Below, one piece after another: positions 1 to 6,260 of a DNA stretch of 13,054 bases. The stretch's first letter is position 1. Every line of letters begins with the position of its first letter. The DNA lies in the NCBI GenBank assembly GCA_031556405.1, contig JAVBTC010000004.1:1-13054 (forward strand). Direction: 5' to 3'. The notes under the pieces were generated by a model. It did no database searches. It was given only the letters and a program-made list of their open reading frames with translations, and was not told where the DNA came from. This DNA is from WQZF01 sp031556405 (GTDB taxonomy: Bacteria; Pseudomonadota; Gammaproteobacteria; Burkholderiales; Rhodocyclaceae). The translations under genes were made by a program, and so were the position numbers.

Positions 1-141
1 GAACAACCATATATCATCAATGTCGCAAACGGCCTTGATGTTTCTACCCTAGTAGGGTCAACCGTCTACATCGGCTGGGGCGAAAGCTCCAACGAAGCCG
101 CTTCGCTGGGCCTGTATGGAGAGTGCTACACGATTCGTTGA
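1..141 (+). CDS. C-terminal fragment of an unidentified protein, cut by the window edge
   Basis: Frame 1 is open from the first base to a TGA at 139-141 and encodes 46 residues that read like real protein. The stretch contains VYIGWGESSNEAASLGLYGE and ends in CYTIR. The VYxGWG pattern followed by a short tyrosine-containing tail reminds me of the C-terminal ends of long secreted or surface proteins in betaproteobacteria, but this is a resemblance from memory and not an identification. The start and most of the gene lie outside the window. A strong hairpin stands about 60 bases after the stop. No function is assigned. Confidence 0.55.
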   Translation, partial: EQPYIINVANGLDVSTLVGSTVYIGWGESSNEAASLGLYGECYTIR

Positions 142-549
142 AACGACTCCTTTGTCATTGCACACATAAAAATGACATCAATATGGAACACATGAACAAA
201 AACCCGGCGAGGTCAAACTCGCCGGGTTCAAGCCGTCCGATGCTACGATCACGGCAAGTACCGCAAACCATTACACGCCATGAACATCGCCGCCAAAATC
301 GCCCAACGCGGACAGCCTTATGGCAACGAACTCGGGCAGATACACTGAGTCGTCGACGCTCTTTTCCTAGTTATATCATCTCCGGCACCTGCGCATCCGC
401 TTCAAGTGCATGACCATAACCCATAAAGTTCTTCTCAACATCGCCTGTGCCATCACCTGTTACCGACACTTGCGAAAAATTCAGAGCCCGTTTTGTTAGA
501 GGTTCTAAATACCTAATCGATCTGTCAAAAACACTTGAAAGTCATAAAT
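142..549. other. Gene-poor stretch with possible degraded coding remnants
   Basis: No complete gene is convincing here. Besides the hairpin at 201-228, two short frames have protein-like composition but no credible start. On the + strand, frame 1 from 241 to a TGA at 346-348 reads as a basic peptide containing GKYRKPLHAMNIAAKIAQRG. On the minus strand the frame between the stops at 371-373 and 542-544 reads as a peptide containing VTGDGTGDVEKNFMGYGHAL. Either could be the broken end of an older gene. The 96-residue frame at 123-413 has a low-complexity, Arg/Ser-rich composition and is not supported. No clear promoter for the downstream acetyltransferase could be picked out. Confidence 0.4.
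201..228 (-). terminator. Strong hairpin, T-run on the minus-strand side
   Basis: An 11-bp perfect stem (AACCCGGCGAG at 201-211 with CTCGCCGGGTT at 218-228) encloses a 6-base loop. The run of A at 198-202 becomes a U-run for a transcript read on the minus strand, so the best terminator geometry is leftward. Read rightward it has only two T after the stem, but it could still end transcription of the gene that stops at 141. Confidence 0.6.
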
Positions 550-1002
550 ATGGAAATGGTTAGAATCCGCACTTCCATTCCCGAAGACGGCGAACGCGTT
601 ATGGATATCTGGCGCGGAGCCGTAGACGCTACCCATGACTTTCTTTCGCCGGACGATCGGCGCGACATAGAAAAAGAGTTGGCCGGTTTCCTGCCGGAGG
701 CCTTGCTGTGGGTTGCCGTAGATAACCGACAAGACCGGGTCGTCGCTTTCATGCTGCTGGACGGCAGTCACATGGAGGCATTGTTTGTAGATCCCGCCCA
801 TCGAGGATCCGGTGTCGGACGTTTCCTTCTCGGGCACGCCCTGGGTATGCATCCAAATCTCACTACCGATGTGAACGAGCAGAATGCTCAGGCAGTCGGA
901 TTCTATGAACGCATGGGATTTCAACGCACAGGCCGTTCCGGGACGGACACTCAAGGCCGTCCTTACCCGCTGATCCACTTACGTCATATCGGCAAGGTTT
1001 AG
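550..1002 (+). CDS. yjaB: GNAT-family N-acetyltransferase, YjaB-like
   Basis: The 150-residue product matches what I recall of E. coli YjaB over its whole length: the N-terminal VDATHDFLS, FLPEALLWVAV, HMEALFVDPAHRGSGVGR, LTTDVNEQNAQAVGFYERMGF and the end YPLIHL. It is a GNAT enzyme that binds acetyl-CoA through motif A, seen as RGSGVG at residues 85-90; Tyr119 in the GFYERMGF segment is the usual catalytic acid position. The physiological acceptor is not clear from the sequence. The ATG at 550 is chosen because GAAAG at 536-540 lies at good spacing. A TTG at 535 and an ATG at 556 are in frame; the latter matches the E. coli start best. The gene stands alone, with poor intergenic sequence on the left and convergent dgkA on the right. 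Confidence 0.9.
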   Translation: MEMVRIRTSIPEDGERVMDIWRGAVDATHDFLSPDDRRDIEKELAGFLPEALLWVAVDNRQDRVVAFMLLDGSHMEALFVDPAHRGSGVGRFLLGHALGMHPNLTTDVNEQNAQAVGFYERMGFQRTGRSGTDTQGRPYPLIHLRHIGKV

Positions 1003-1083
1003 GTGTCCATCCTGCGACACTCAACGGACGGACAAAAAATCCCTTCGGGCGCAATGAGCCTGCAAGCTACCGCTGCAATACGC

Positions 1084-1542
1084 TCATCCCGCGAATAACG
1101 GAAACAGAACGCATCCCCAGACGACGAGCGCATTGATCAGCGCCAGCAGCACCGCGGCGCTGCCGATATCCTTGGCACGCTTGGAAAGTTCGTGTCTTTC
1201 GTGCGAAATCCGGTCCACCACCGCTTCGAACGCCGAATTGACGAGTTCGACGATGAGCACCAGCAGCACGCTGGCAACCAACAACGCCCGATGCACCAGC
1301 GGAACGGGCAGCAGACAGGCGGCCGGGATCATCACTGCCGCGAGCCAGACCTCCTGGCGAAACGCCTGCTCGTGGCGATAGGCGGCCCTCAGTCCGTCAC
1401 GGGAATAACGGATGGCATTCCACAGGCGTTTCAGGCCGCTTTTTACCCCGCTTTTTCCTTTATCCGGGTGAGGCTGTGCTTCCGTCATCGGCGCCGCCTT
1501 TTCCGTCCTTCCCACCTCTTCCCGATCTGTCGTTTTCCGCAT
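1084..1542 (-). CDS. dgkA: Diacylglycerol kinase (prokaryotic, DgkA)
   Basis: This inner-membrane enzyme phosphorylates diacylglycerol to phosphatidic acid with ATP, recycling lipid released during envelope glycan synthesis. The 152-residue frame carries the family signature: Glu58 and Glu64 in HEQAFRQE, then VELVNSAFEAVVDR with Glu99, Asn102 and the catalytic-base position Glu106, then HELSKRAKDIGSAAV. Three hydrophobic helices fit the small trimeric enzyme. E. coli DgkA has 122 residues, so the N-terminus looks long. An internal ATG at 1488 (protein beginning MTEAQPHPDK) would give 134 residues and may be the true start; the 1542 start has GGGGA at fair spacing. The gene converges with the acetyltransferase gene and diverges from the gene at 1641. 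A weak CCC-GAA-GGG hairpin followed by six T lies downstream on its strand, near 1034-1050. Confidence 0.93.
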   Translation of the reverse strand: MRKTTDREEVGRTEKAAPMTEAQPHPDKGKSGVKSGLKRLWNAIRYSRDGLRAAYRHEQAFRQEVWLAAVMIPAACLLPVPLVHRALLVASVLLVLIVELVNSAFEAVVDRISHERHELSKRAKDIGSAAVLLALINALVVWGCVLFPLFAG

Positions 1543-1640
1543 TTCCGATCCCCGATACCGCCTTCGCCGCTCGTTTCCTTTATGCCAGGAATTGTTTTTG
1601 GGTTTATTCTGTCCTACTGCAATTATCCCGGAGACAAATC

Positions 1641-2216
1641 ATGAACCTGGAAATCAAGATTTACCTGAGTGACGGGCAGACCGCGCATTTTACCCAGACC
1701 GATCCGAAACAGATACAAGCGTCGCTGGAGCATCTGCGCCCCGCGAGCCTTTTCGATGACGGCCCGCTGATCGTCGGCGATGCGGAAAGGTGCATCTTTT
1801 TTGCGCCGGAACGGGTCAGCCGCATCGATCTGATCACCACCTTTCCCATTTCGCAACCGGAAACGCCCGCCTGGCGCCGAATCATCGAAGATCCGAATCT
1901 GTTCGAGGTGAACGCGCTGGCGGCCATCGCCGCGGCCGAGGACGGCGTCCAGCCCGGCACGAAATACACGGGATATGTCCGCTTCGAACTGGCCGGCGGG
2001 CATTTGCTGCTGATCGAAATCGAACGCCAACTGCTGCCGCAGACGCAGTTTTTCACCAACATGCACCGGATTCCGCAGGCCCCCGCGATGGTGCTGGAAC
2101 ACCCCGCCGGCGGCGCCATCGTCGTCAACACCAAGAATATCCTCGTCGCCCACTGCCGCCCCGGCTTTTCCGATTTCCCGCGCGGCACGTGGCTGGTTTC
2201 CGACTATCGGTCGTAG
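1641..2216 (+). CDS. Conserved-looking protein of unknown function, 191 residues
   Basis: The ATG at 1641 has GGAG at 1630-1633 seven bases upstream, and the frame runs 191 codons with normal high-GC codon use, so the gene is well supported. I do not recognise the family. The protein has no signal peptide and no membrane segment, so it is probably cytoplasmic. Two parts are visible. Residues 1-80 are predicted to be beta-rich (MNLEIKIYLSDGQTAHFTQT, then LIVGDAERCIFFAPERVSRI). Residues 95-191 contain a second beta-rich block (GYVRFELAGGHLLLIEIERQ) and an end with VVNTKNILVAHCRPGFSDFP. The internal similarity of tone suggests two related small beta domains, but that is inference. It is divergent from dgkA and is followed by a very strong hairpin, so it is probably a single-gene transcript. 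A longer frame opening at 1476 only overlaps the start of dgkA and is not needed. Confidence 0.8.
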   Translation: MNLEIKIYLSDGQTAHFTQTDPKQIQASLEHLRPASLFDDGPLIVGDAERCIFFAPERVSRIDLITTFPISQPETPAWRRIIEDPNLFEVNALAAIAAAEDGVQPGTKYTGYVRFELAGGHLLLIEIERQLLPQTQFFTNMHRIPQAPAMVLEHPAGGAIVVNTKNILVAHCRPGFSDFPRGTWLVSDYRS

Positions 2217-2238
2217 CATTTGTCGAGATGCCGCCATT

Positions 2239-2287
2239 AGGCACAATCAGGCACGCCGGGCACACTCCGGCGTGCCTGATTGTGCCT
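2239..2287 (+). terminator. Perfect 21-bp hairpin between the unknown gene and yihY
   Basis: The left arm at 2239-2259 is exactly complementary to the right arm at 2267-2287, with a 7-base loop (GCACACT). The hairpin begins 22 bases after the stop of the upstream gene. A T-rich run (TCTTCTTTTTTTC) follows at 2295-2307 but is not directly adjacent to the stem. It most likely ends the upstream transcript. Its length and perfection are also compatible with a dispersed palindromic repeat. Confidence 0.65.
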
Positions 2288-2349
2288 TGGGCGCTTCTTC
2301 TTTTTTTCATTTCCGTTTTTCATCGCCACGAAATCTTTACGAAAACGCC

Positions 2350-3243
2350 ATGAGGCCGCCCCTCCGCCACCGAATCTGGTCCCGGATACTGCCTCTGTGC
2401 TGGCTTTTTTTCCGCCATCTGGTACGGCGTTTCAACGTCGAGCATTTCGGGCTCCTGAGCGCCAGTCTCGCATTCACGACGCTGCTGTCGCTGGTGCCGT
2501 TCATCACCCTGCTGCTCGGCCTTCTGGGCGCGGTGCCCGCCTTCTCCGGGTTGATCGAGCAGATCGACCGCTGGCTGGTGCCGCATCTTCTGCCCGCCGG
2601 TTCCGGCGGCGAGATCGCCGCGAAGATTTTCGAATTTTCCGAACAGGCCGCGCGGGTCACGCTGGCCGGGACACTGATGATGTTCGTTACCGCGCTGCTG
2701 CTGCTGCAAAGCATCGAGCAGGCATTCAATCATGTCTGGGGCATTACCGCTGCGCGCCCGCTGTGGCGGCGTCTCCTGCTTTACGCGCTGGCCCTGATCG
2801 CCTGGCCGCCGGCCATCGGCATCCTGTTGATGTTGACCTCCTACGCGGTAACGGTTTCCTTCGGCTATCTTTCCCACCTGCCGTGGCTACAGCTTTTTCT
2901 GCTGCGCTCGGTATCGTTCACCATCCTCGCGCTCCTGCTGTCGCTGCTCTACTACATCGTGCCTAATACGCCCGTGCGCTGGAAGTGCGCGCTTGGCGCC
3001 GGTTTTCTCGCCGCGGCGGGGTTTCTTTCGATGCAGCGCCTGTTCGAACTCTACCTCGCCCACTTTCCCTTTTACGCAGTCGTTTACGGCGCCTTCGCGG
3101 CGATTCCGATTTTTCTCGTCTGGCTCTACTGTTCATGGGCGATCGTGCTTTTCGGCGCATTGATAACCGCGGCTTTCGAACATGTCAGACAAAACAGAAA
3201 TTGTGCGGAAGATCACAAAGAGGCCGCTCCTCCGGCACAATAG
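2350..3243 (+). CDS. yihY: YihY/BrkB family inner-membrane protein (UPF0761)
   Basis: The 297-residue protein has the family layout: a basic N-terminus, the conserved NVEHFGLLSASLAFTTLLSL block leading into the first membrane helix, LQSIEQAFNHVWGI in the middle, and about six hydrophobic helices ending with FAAIPIFLVWLYCSWAIVLF. Members of this family were once called ribonuclease BN, which is a historical misassignment; they are integral membrane proteins whose substrate is not settled. The length fits the family. The ATG at 2350 is used because the family-like sequence begins shortly after it. The upstream bases (ACGAAAACGCC) are a poor ribosome binding site. The 80-base gap to the next gene has no terminator, so yihY, the transglutaminase-like gene and rnhA may be co-transcribed. 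A hydrophilic tail of about 20 residues follows the last helix. Confidence 0.92.
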   Translation: MRPPLRHRIWSRILPLCWLFFRHLVRRFNVEHFGLLSASLAFTTLLSLVPFITLLLGLLGAVPAFSGLIEQIDRWLVPHLLPAGSGGEIAAKIFEFSEQAARVTLAGTLMMFVTALLLLQSIEQAFNHVWGITAARPLWRRLLLYALALIAWPPAIGILLMLTSYAVTVSFGYLSHLPWLQLFLLRSVSFTILALLLSLLYYIVPNTPVRWKCALGAGFLAAAGFLSMQRLFELYLAHFPFYAVVYGAFAAIPIFLVWLYCSWAIVLFGALITAAFEHVRQNRNCAEDHKEAAPPAQ

Positions 3244-3323
3244 CGCCTTCGCAACGCTTTCGACCAACCGGCGGCCGTTTGCCATCGCGTCTCCTTTCGT
3301 ATTTTTCATCTCCGGCATTCCCC

Positions 3324-4814
3324 ATGAAACGACGTAATTTCCTCAGCGCCGTCGGCGCCTCATTCGCCGCGCTGTCGCTGCTGACGCCGAGCGAGGCCTG
3401 GGCAGCGAAAAAAACCACGCGCGGCAAAACCGCAAAATCCACCACCGCCAAAAAACGCACGACGAAAAAAACGGGCAAGACGCCCGCCGCCGCCACGACC
3501 ACCGCTCCCGCGGCAACGGCCGACAACACCCGCACGCCGCTGTCGACCAATGCGTTCGATACTCCGCCGCCGCCGGCCGAACCCTGGCGCAGTTACGAGA
3601 TCGTCACCAGCATCACGCGCCTCGACACGAACGGCCCGGCCCGCGTCTGGCTGCCGCTCGCGCTCGAACACGACACCCCTTGGCAACGCCTGCGCGATCA
3701 CCGCTGGCGCGGCAATTTCGACCATGCCGGCCTGGCGCGCAATGCCGCCGACAACATGGAAATCTTCACCGCCACCTGGGACAGAACGCCCGACCCGCGC
3801 GAAGCCGGCGCGGGAATGCCGATTCTGGAAATCGTTTCCCGCGTCGACGTGCGGGAACGTCATTTCGACCTGACGCGCCGCCACCGCGCGGAAGAACGTC
3901 CCGAGGTATTGCGCCACGACGTGCAACCGTTGCCGTTGCTTGTCGATGCGACGCGGCTGCGCCAGAGCGCCGAACACATCATCGGCCGCATCAAGGATCC
4001 GCTGGCGCGCGGCAAGGCCATTTACGACTGGGTGCTGGAACAGTCGCTGTCTCCGCGCGCGGCGGCGGAAAACGCCGGCATCGCCGCGCTGTTCGCACAG
4101 CCGCGCGCCATCGCGGCGGCCGCAGGCAATCACGGAACGACAAACAGCGTTGCCGGCGAAGGCGTCATCGACGAAGGCACGGCGATGACGCTGGCTTTCG
4201 TCGGTCTTTGCCGCGCCGCCGGCCTGCCGGCGCGGACGTTGTTCGGACTGTGCATCGACGCCTCCCGGCTGTCGCCCGGCCTGGGGTGTTCCGGAGGGAC
4301 GAACGAAGAAGGCAGGCTGCATGCCGTGCCGCGTTGTCGTGCCGAATTCTTCGCGCCGGGCTACGGCTGGATTCCGGTTGCCCCCGGAGAAGTGAAACAG
4401 GCACTGTCGAGCGACGGCGCCACGCTGGGCGAAGCCAAGAGCAATGCCTTGAAGAAATTGCTGTTCGGTTTCTGGGAAATGAACTGGATCGCGTTCAATG
4501 CCGCGACCGGCGTTCCACTGCCGGAAAGCGGCGGCGGCATGCTGCCGTTTTTCACCGCGCCCCTGGCCAGGGCGTTGACGCGCACCGGCGGCGATGTACA
4601 AGGCGACTGGCTGCGCCAGCCCGGAGCTTTCGCTTATCGCATCGATGCGCGCCGCATCGATTCCGATGCCGCCGCGCCACAGGAACGAAATACCGTGAAA
4701 GTACAGAACGGCGTGCCGGGCAACGTACCGGACAACGCGGGCGCTCCCGTTCCGAGCGACCCGCAGGATGAAGATGACGAAGCCGCTCCGGAAGAACGGG
4801 GAGGCGGACAATGA
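3324..4814 (+). CDS. Tat-exported transglutaminase-like protein, catalytic triad apparently lost
   Basis: The 496-residue protein begins MKRRNFLSAVGASFAALSLL, a twin-arginine-type signal, with probable cleavage near AWA-AKK (residues 25-30). A Lys/Thr/Ala/Pro-rich linker resembling histone H1 follows to about residue 66. The region from about residue 85 to 425 matches exported transglutaminase-like proteins of proteobacteria as I recall them: ARVWLPL, FVGLCRAAGLPAR, CRAEFFAPGYGWIPVAP and the downstream LLFGFWEMNWIAFN block. Catalytic members have a Cys before the FVGL helix, a His directly before CRAEF and an Asp in GWxPVDP. Here those places hold no Cys (IDEGTA at 282-287), Arg337 and Ala353. 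The protein is therefore probably not an active cysteine protease or transglutaminase, perhaps a binding or structural protein. The tail is acidic (DPQDEDDEA). The stop overlaps the rnhA start by ATGA. The frame continues upstream to 2985, but that part only overlaps yihY. Confidence 0.85.
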   Translation: MKRRNFLSAVGASFAALSLLTPSEAWAAKKTTRGKTAKSTTAKKRTTKKTGKTPAAATTTAPAATADNTRTPLSTNAFDTPPPPAEPWRSYEIVTSITRLDTNGPARVWLPLALEHDTPWQRLRDHRWRGNFDHAGLARNAADNMEIFTATWDRTPDPREAGAGMPILEIVSRVDVRERHFDLTRRHRAEERPEVLRHDVQPLPLLVDATRLRQSAEHIIGRIKDPLARGKAIYDWVLEQSLSPRAAAENAGIAALFAQPRAIAAAAGNHGTTNSVAGEGVIDEGTAMTLAFVGLCRAAGLPARTLFGLCIDASRLSPGLGCSGGTNEEGRLHAVPRCRAEFFAPGYGWIPVAPGEVKQALSSDGATLGEAKSNALKKLLFGFWEMNWIAFNAATGVPLPESGGGMLPFFTAPLARALTRTGGDVQGDWLRQPGAFAYRIDARRIDSDAAAPQERNTVKVQNGVPGNVPDNAGAPVPSDPQDEDDEAAPEERGGGQ

Positions 4815-5290
4815 ATGCTTCCGTTCCCCCAACGGCGCCGTCCGCCCCGCTCGACATCTACACCGACGGCGCCTGTAGCGGCAATCCCGGTCCCGGCGGC
4901 TGGGGCGTGCTGCTCATCTGCGGCGAGCACGAAAAAGAACTCTGTGGCGGCGAAGCGCAGACGACCAACAACCGCATGGAACTGATGGCGGTCATCCGCG
5001 CCCTGGAAGCACTCAAACGCCCGGTTACCGCGCGCATCCATACCGACTCGCAATATGTGCAGCGCGGCATCAGCGAATGGATTCATGCCTGGAAAAAAAA
5101 CGGCTGGAAAACCTCCGCCAAACAGCCGGTCAAGAATGCCGATCTCTGGCAGCGGCTCGACACGCTCGCCGCCTCGCATTGCCTGCAATGGCTCTGGGTC
5201 AAGGGCCATGCCGGACACCCCGGCAACGAACGCGCCGACGCGCTGGCGCGGCGTGGTGCCGCCTCCGCCATGAACCACGGCCAGGAGTAA
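4811..5290 (+). CDS. rnhA: Ribonuclease HI
   Basis: RNase HI cuts the RNA strand of RNA-DNA hybrids, removing primers and R-loops in the cytoplasm. The 159-residue product contains all catalytic positions: Asp19 in YTDGACSGNPGPGGWG, Glu57 in TTNNRMELMAV, Asp79 in HTDSQYV and Asp143 in GNERADALAR. The helper His133 lies in WVKGHAGH. The basic handle helix is present (WIHAWKKNGWKTSAKQPVKNADLW). All residues are displaced by nine from the E. coli numbering because of a short N-terminal extension. GGGGAGGCGG at 4798-4807 is an excellent ribosome binding site for the ATG at 4811. The start overlaps the stop of the transglutaminase-like gene (ATGA), which suggests translational coupling. Confidence 0.97.
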   Translation: MNASVPPTAPSAPLDIYTDGACSGNPGPGGWGVLLICGEHEKELCGGEAQTTNNRMELMAVIRALEALKRPVTARIHTDSQYVQRGISEWIHAWKKNGWKTSAKQPVKNADLWQRLDTLAASHCLQWLWVKGHAGHPGNERADALARRGAASAMNHGQE

Positions 5291-5309
5291 AAAAGGCACA
5301 TCGGGGAAT

Positions 5310-5345
5310 ATTCCTGGATTCCCGCCTGCGCGGGAATGACGAAGA
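5310..5345 (+). repeat. dRS3-like palindromic repeat, copy 1
   Basis: The core ATTCCC-GCCTGCGC-GGGAAT occupies 5318-5337 and is preceded by CTGG. The unit resembles the dRS3 repeat of Neisseria and the similar dispersed repeats common in many beta- and gammaproteobacteria. A 24-base segment (5314-5337) is exactly the reverse complement of 5427-5450. It starts 24 bases after the rnhA stop and could fold into a hairpin in the rnhA transcript. Confidence 0.8.
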
Positions 5346-5419
5346 GATTGCCGCCGAAGAAACACGGCAGCGTTTCGGCTGCCTGAACGATTGATGTATT
5401 GGCGAAGGGCGGAGAGCAT

Positions 5420-5455
5420 CCACGTTATTCCCGCGCAGGCGGGAATCCAGAGAAA
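5420..5455 (-). repeat. dRS3-like palindromic repeat, copy 2, inverted
   Basis: The core ATTCCC-GCGCAGGC-GGGAAT at 5427-5446 followed by CCAG is the exact reverse complement of copy 1 over 24 bases, and the similarity continues a further dozen bases with a few mismatches (AACG against GACG on one side, GGAAT on the other). The two copies face each other across about 89 bases, giving a composite inverted unit of 137 bases. Confidence 0.8.
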
Positions 5456-5600
5456 TTCCACAACCATTCAACGCCGCGGGAAACGACAATCATTTTTTAT
5501 CTCCGCCGGCGGCCATGACGCGCCGCTTTCGCAAAGCCCGGGGATCGAATACCATCATGGATTCCGGTACGCCAATGCAGCGGCGGACGTGCAAAAGACA

Positions 5601-5609
5601 GGAAAGGAG
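5601..5609 (+). promoter_or_regulatory. Strong ribosome binding site of the CBS protein gene
   Basis: GGAAAGGAG ends eight bases before the ATG at 5618 and fixes that start over longer frames that read further upstream. Confidence 0.85.
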
Positions 5610-5617
5610 TTCCAAAG

Positions 5618-6076
5618 ATGCTGGTACGCGAAATGCTCGACTTCAAGGAAACCGAGGTTCATACCGTCGCTCCGCAGCAGACGCTGGCCGATGCGCTGGC
5701 GGCGATGGCCGAACACCACGTCGGGGTTCTGGTGGTCATGGAAGGCGAAACGCTGGTGGGCATGCTGACGCACCGCGAACTGATCTCGGCGATTCATATG
5801 CGGCGCGATATCGAACATGCGCCGATCGGCGATTTCATGATCAAAAACCCCGTCACCGCGACGCCGGAAATGCATCTCAACGACCTGCGCCGCCTGATGG
5901 TGGCGAAACGCTGCCGCTACCTGCCGGTGCTCGAAGACGGCGAACTGAAAGGCGCAGTGTCGTTCCTCGACGTCGCCAAGGCGGTGCTCGAAGAGCAGGA
6001 TCTCGAAAACAGAATGCTGAAACAATACATCCGCCATTGGCCCGAAGGCGAAGAGCCGAAAAAAGGGTTTGGCTGA
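5618..6076 (+). CDS. Two-CBS-domain protein
   Basis: The 152-residue protein is a tandem CBS pair (Bateman module). The first CBS domain covers about residues 1-62 (VREMLD, then HTVAPQQTLADALAAMAEHH and VGMLTHRELI). The second covers about residues 70-130 (IGDFMIKNPVTATPEMHLND, then RYLPVLEDGELKGAVSFLDV). Each ends in the typical G-x-(V/L)-(S/T)-x-x-(D/E) pattern. Such small stand-alone proteins bind adenosine nucleotides (AMP, ATP, S-adenosylmethionine) and usually act as cytoplasmic sensors for a partner, which cannot be read from the sequence. There is no fused effector domain. A charged tail (EGEEPKKG) follows. The gene is bounded by a repeat region upstream and a strong terminator directly after the stop, so it is probably a single-gene transcript. 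Confidence 0.93.
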   Translation: MLVREMLDFKETEVHTVAPQQTLADALAAMAEHHVGVLVVMEGETLVGMLTHRELISAIHMRRDIEHAPIGDFMIKNPVTATPEMHLNDLRRLMVAKRCRYLPVLEDGELKGAVSFLDVAKAVLEEQDLENRMLKQYIRHWPEGEEPKKGFG

Positions 6077-6078
6077 GC

Positions 6079-6108
6079 AATCCGGCCGCTCGGCCGGATT
6101 TTTATTTT
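6079..6108 (+). terminator. Rho-independent terminator after the CBS protein gene
   Basis: A 9-bp GC-rich stem (AATCCGGCC at 6079-6087 with GGCCGGATT at 6092-6100), a 4-base loop and a T-rich run (TTTATTTT) follow the stop codon at 6074-6076 almost immediately. Confidence 0.92.
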
Positions 6109-6110
6109 CC

Positions 6111-6192
6111 AGTTAACCGTTAAATTTAATCCATCTACTGTAGCCGAGATTAAATAGAAATTATTTAATACAATGGAATCATTATAGATTCC
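6111..6192 (+). promoter_or_regulatory. AT-rich regulatory region with four inverted repeats
   Basis: Between the upstream terminator and the alpha-2-macroglobulin gene the sequence turns abruptly AT-rich and contains four palindromes. They are TTAAC-C-GTTAA at 6113-6123, TTAAATTTAA at 6120-6129, ATTAAATA-GAAAT-TATTTAAT at 6149-6169 and GGAATC-ATTATA-GATTCC at 6175-6192. The spacer of the last overlaps a possible -10 box (TATAGA at 6183-6188), although no good -35 box is seen at the right distance. The arrangement looks like promoter plus operators for the next gene. The regulator is unknown. Confidence 0.5.
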
Positions 6193-6250
6193 GGCGCCCG
6201 GTGCGTTTCTTTTCTTTCTTCCCCCTCTTCTCCCCACTTTTTCTTTCCCC

Positions 6251-6254
6251 GAGG
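6251..6254 (+). promoter_or_regulatory. Ribosome binding site deciding the alpha-2-macroglobulin start
   Basis: GAGG stands six bases before a GTG at 6261, better than anything in front of the earlier in-frame GTG at 6201, which is preceded only by CCGGCGCCCG. Upstream of it lies a long pyrimidine-rich stretch (6207-6250). Confidence 0.6.
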
Positions 6255-6260
6255 TCATTC

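Larger units (their letters stand above)
5291..5617. other. Intergenic region between rnhA and the CBS protein gene
   Basis: The region holds the two inverted dRS3-like repeats and, between them, a smaller hairpin (GGCAGC at 5366-5371 with GCTGCC at 5378-5383). From 5456 to 5600 I see no supported gene; overlapping frames there are low-complexity shadows. A strong ribosome binding site for the next gene closes the region. I could not pick out a confident promoter. Confidence 0.6.

Noticed and set aside
3360..4832. A 490-residue minus-strand frame opposite the transglutaminase-like gene
   Set aside because: Same third-position bias effect; low-complexity Arg/Gly/Ala/Gln composition and no motif.
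5391..6123. Alternative frames of 125 and 202 residues overlapping the CBS protein gene
   Set aside because: They lack ribosome binding sites and overlap a gene with a strong one; the translations are Arg-rich without motifs.
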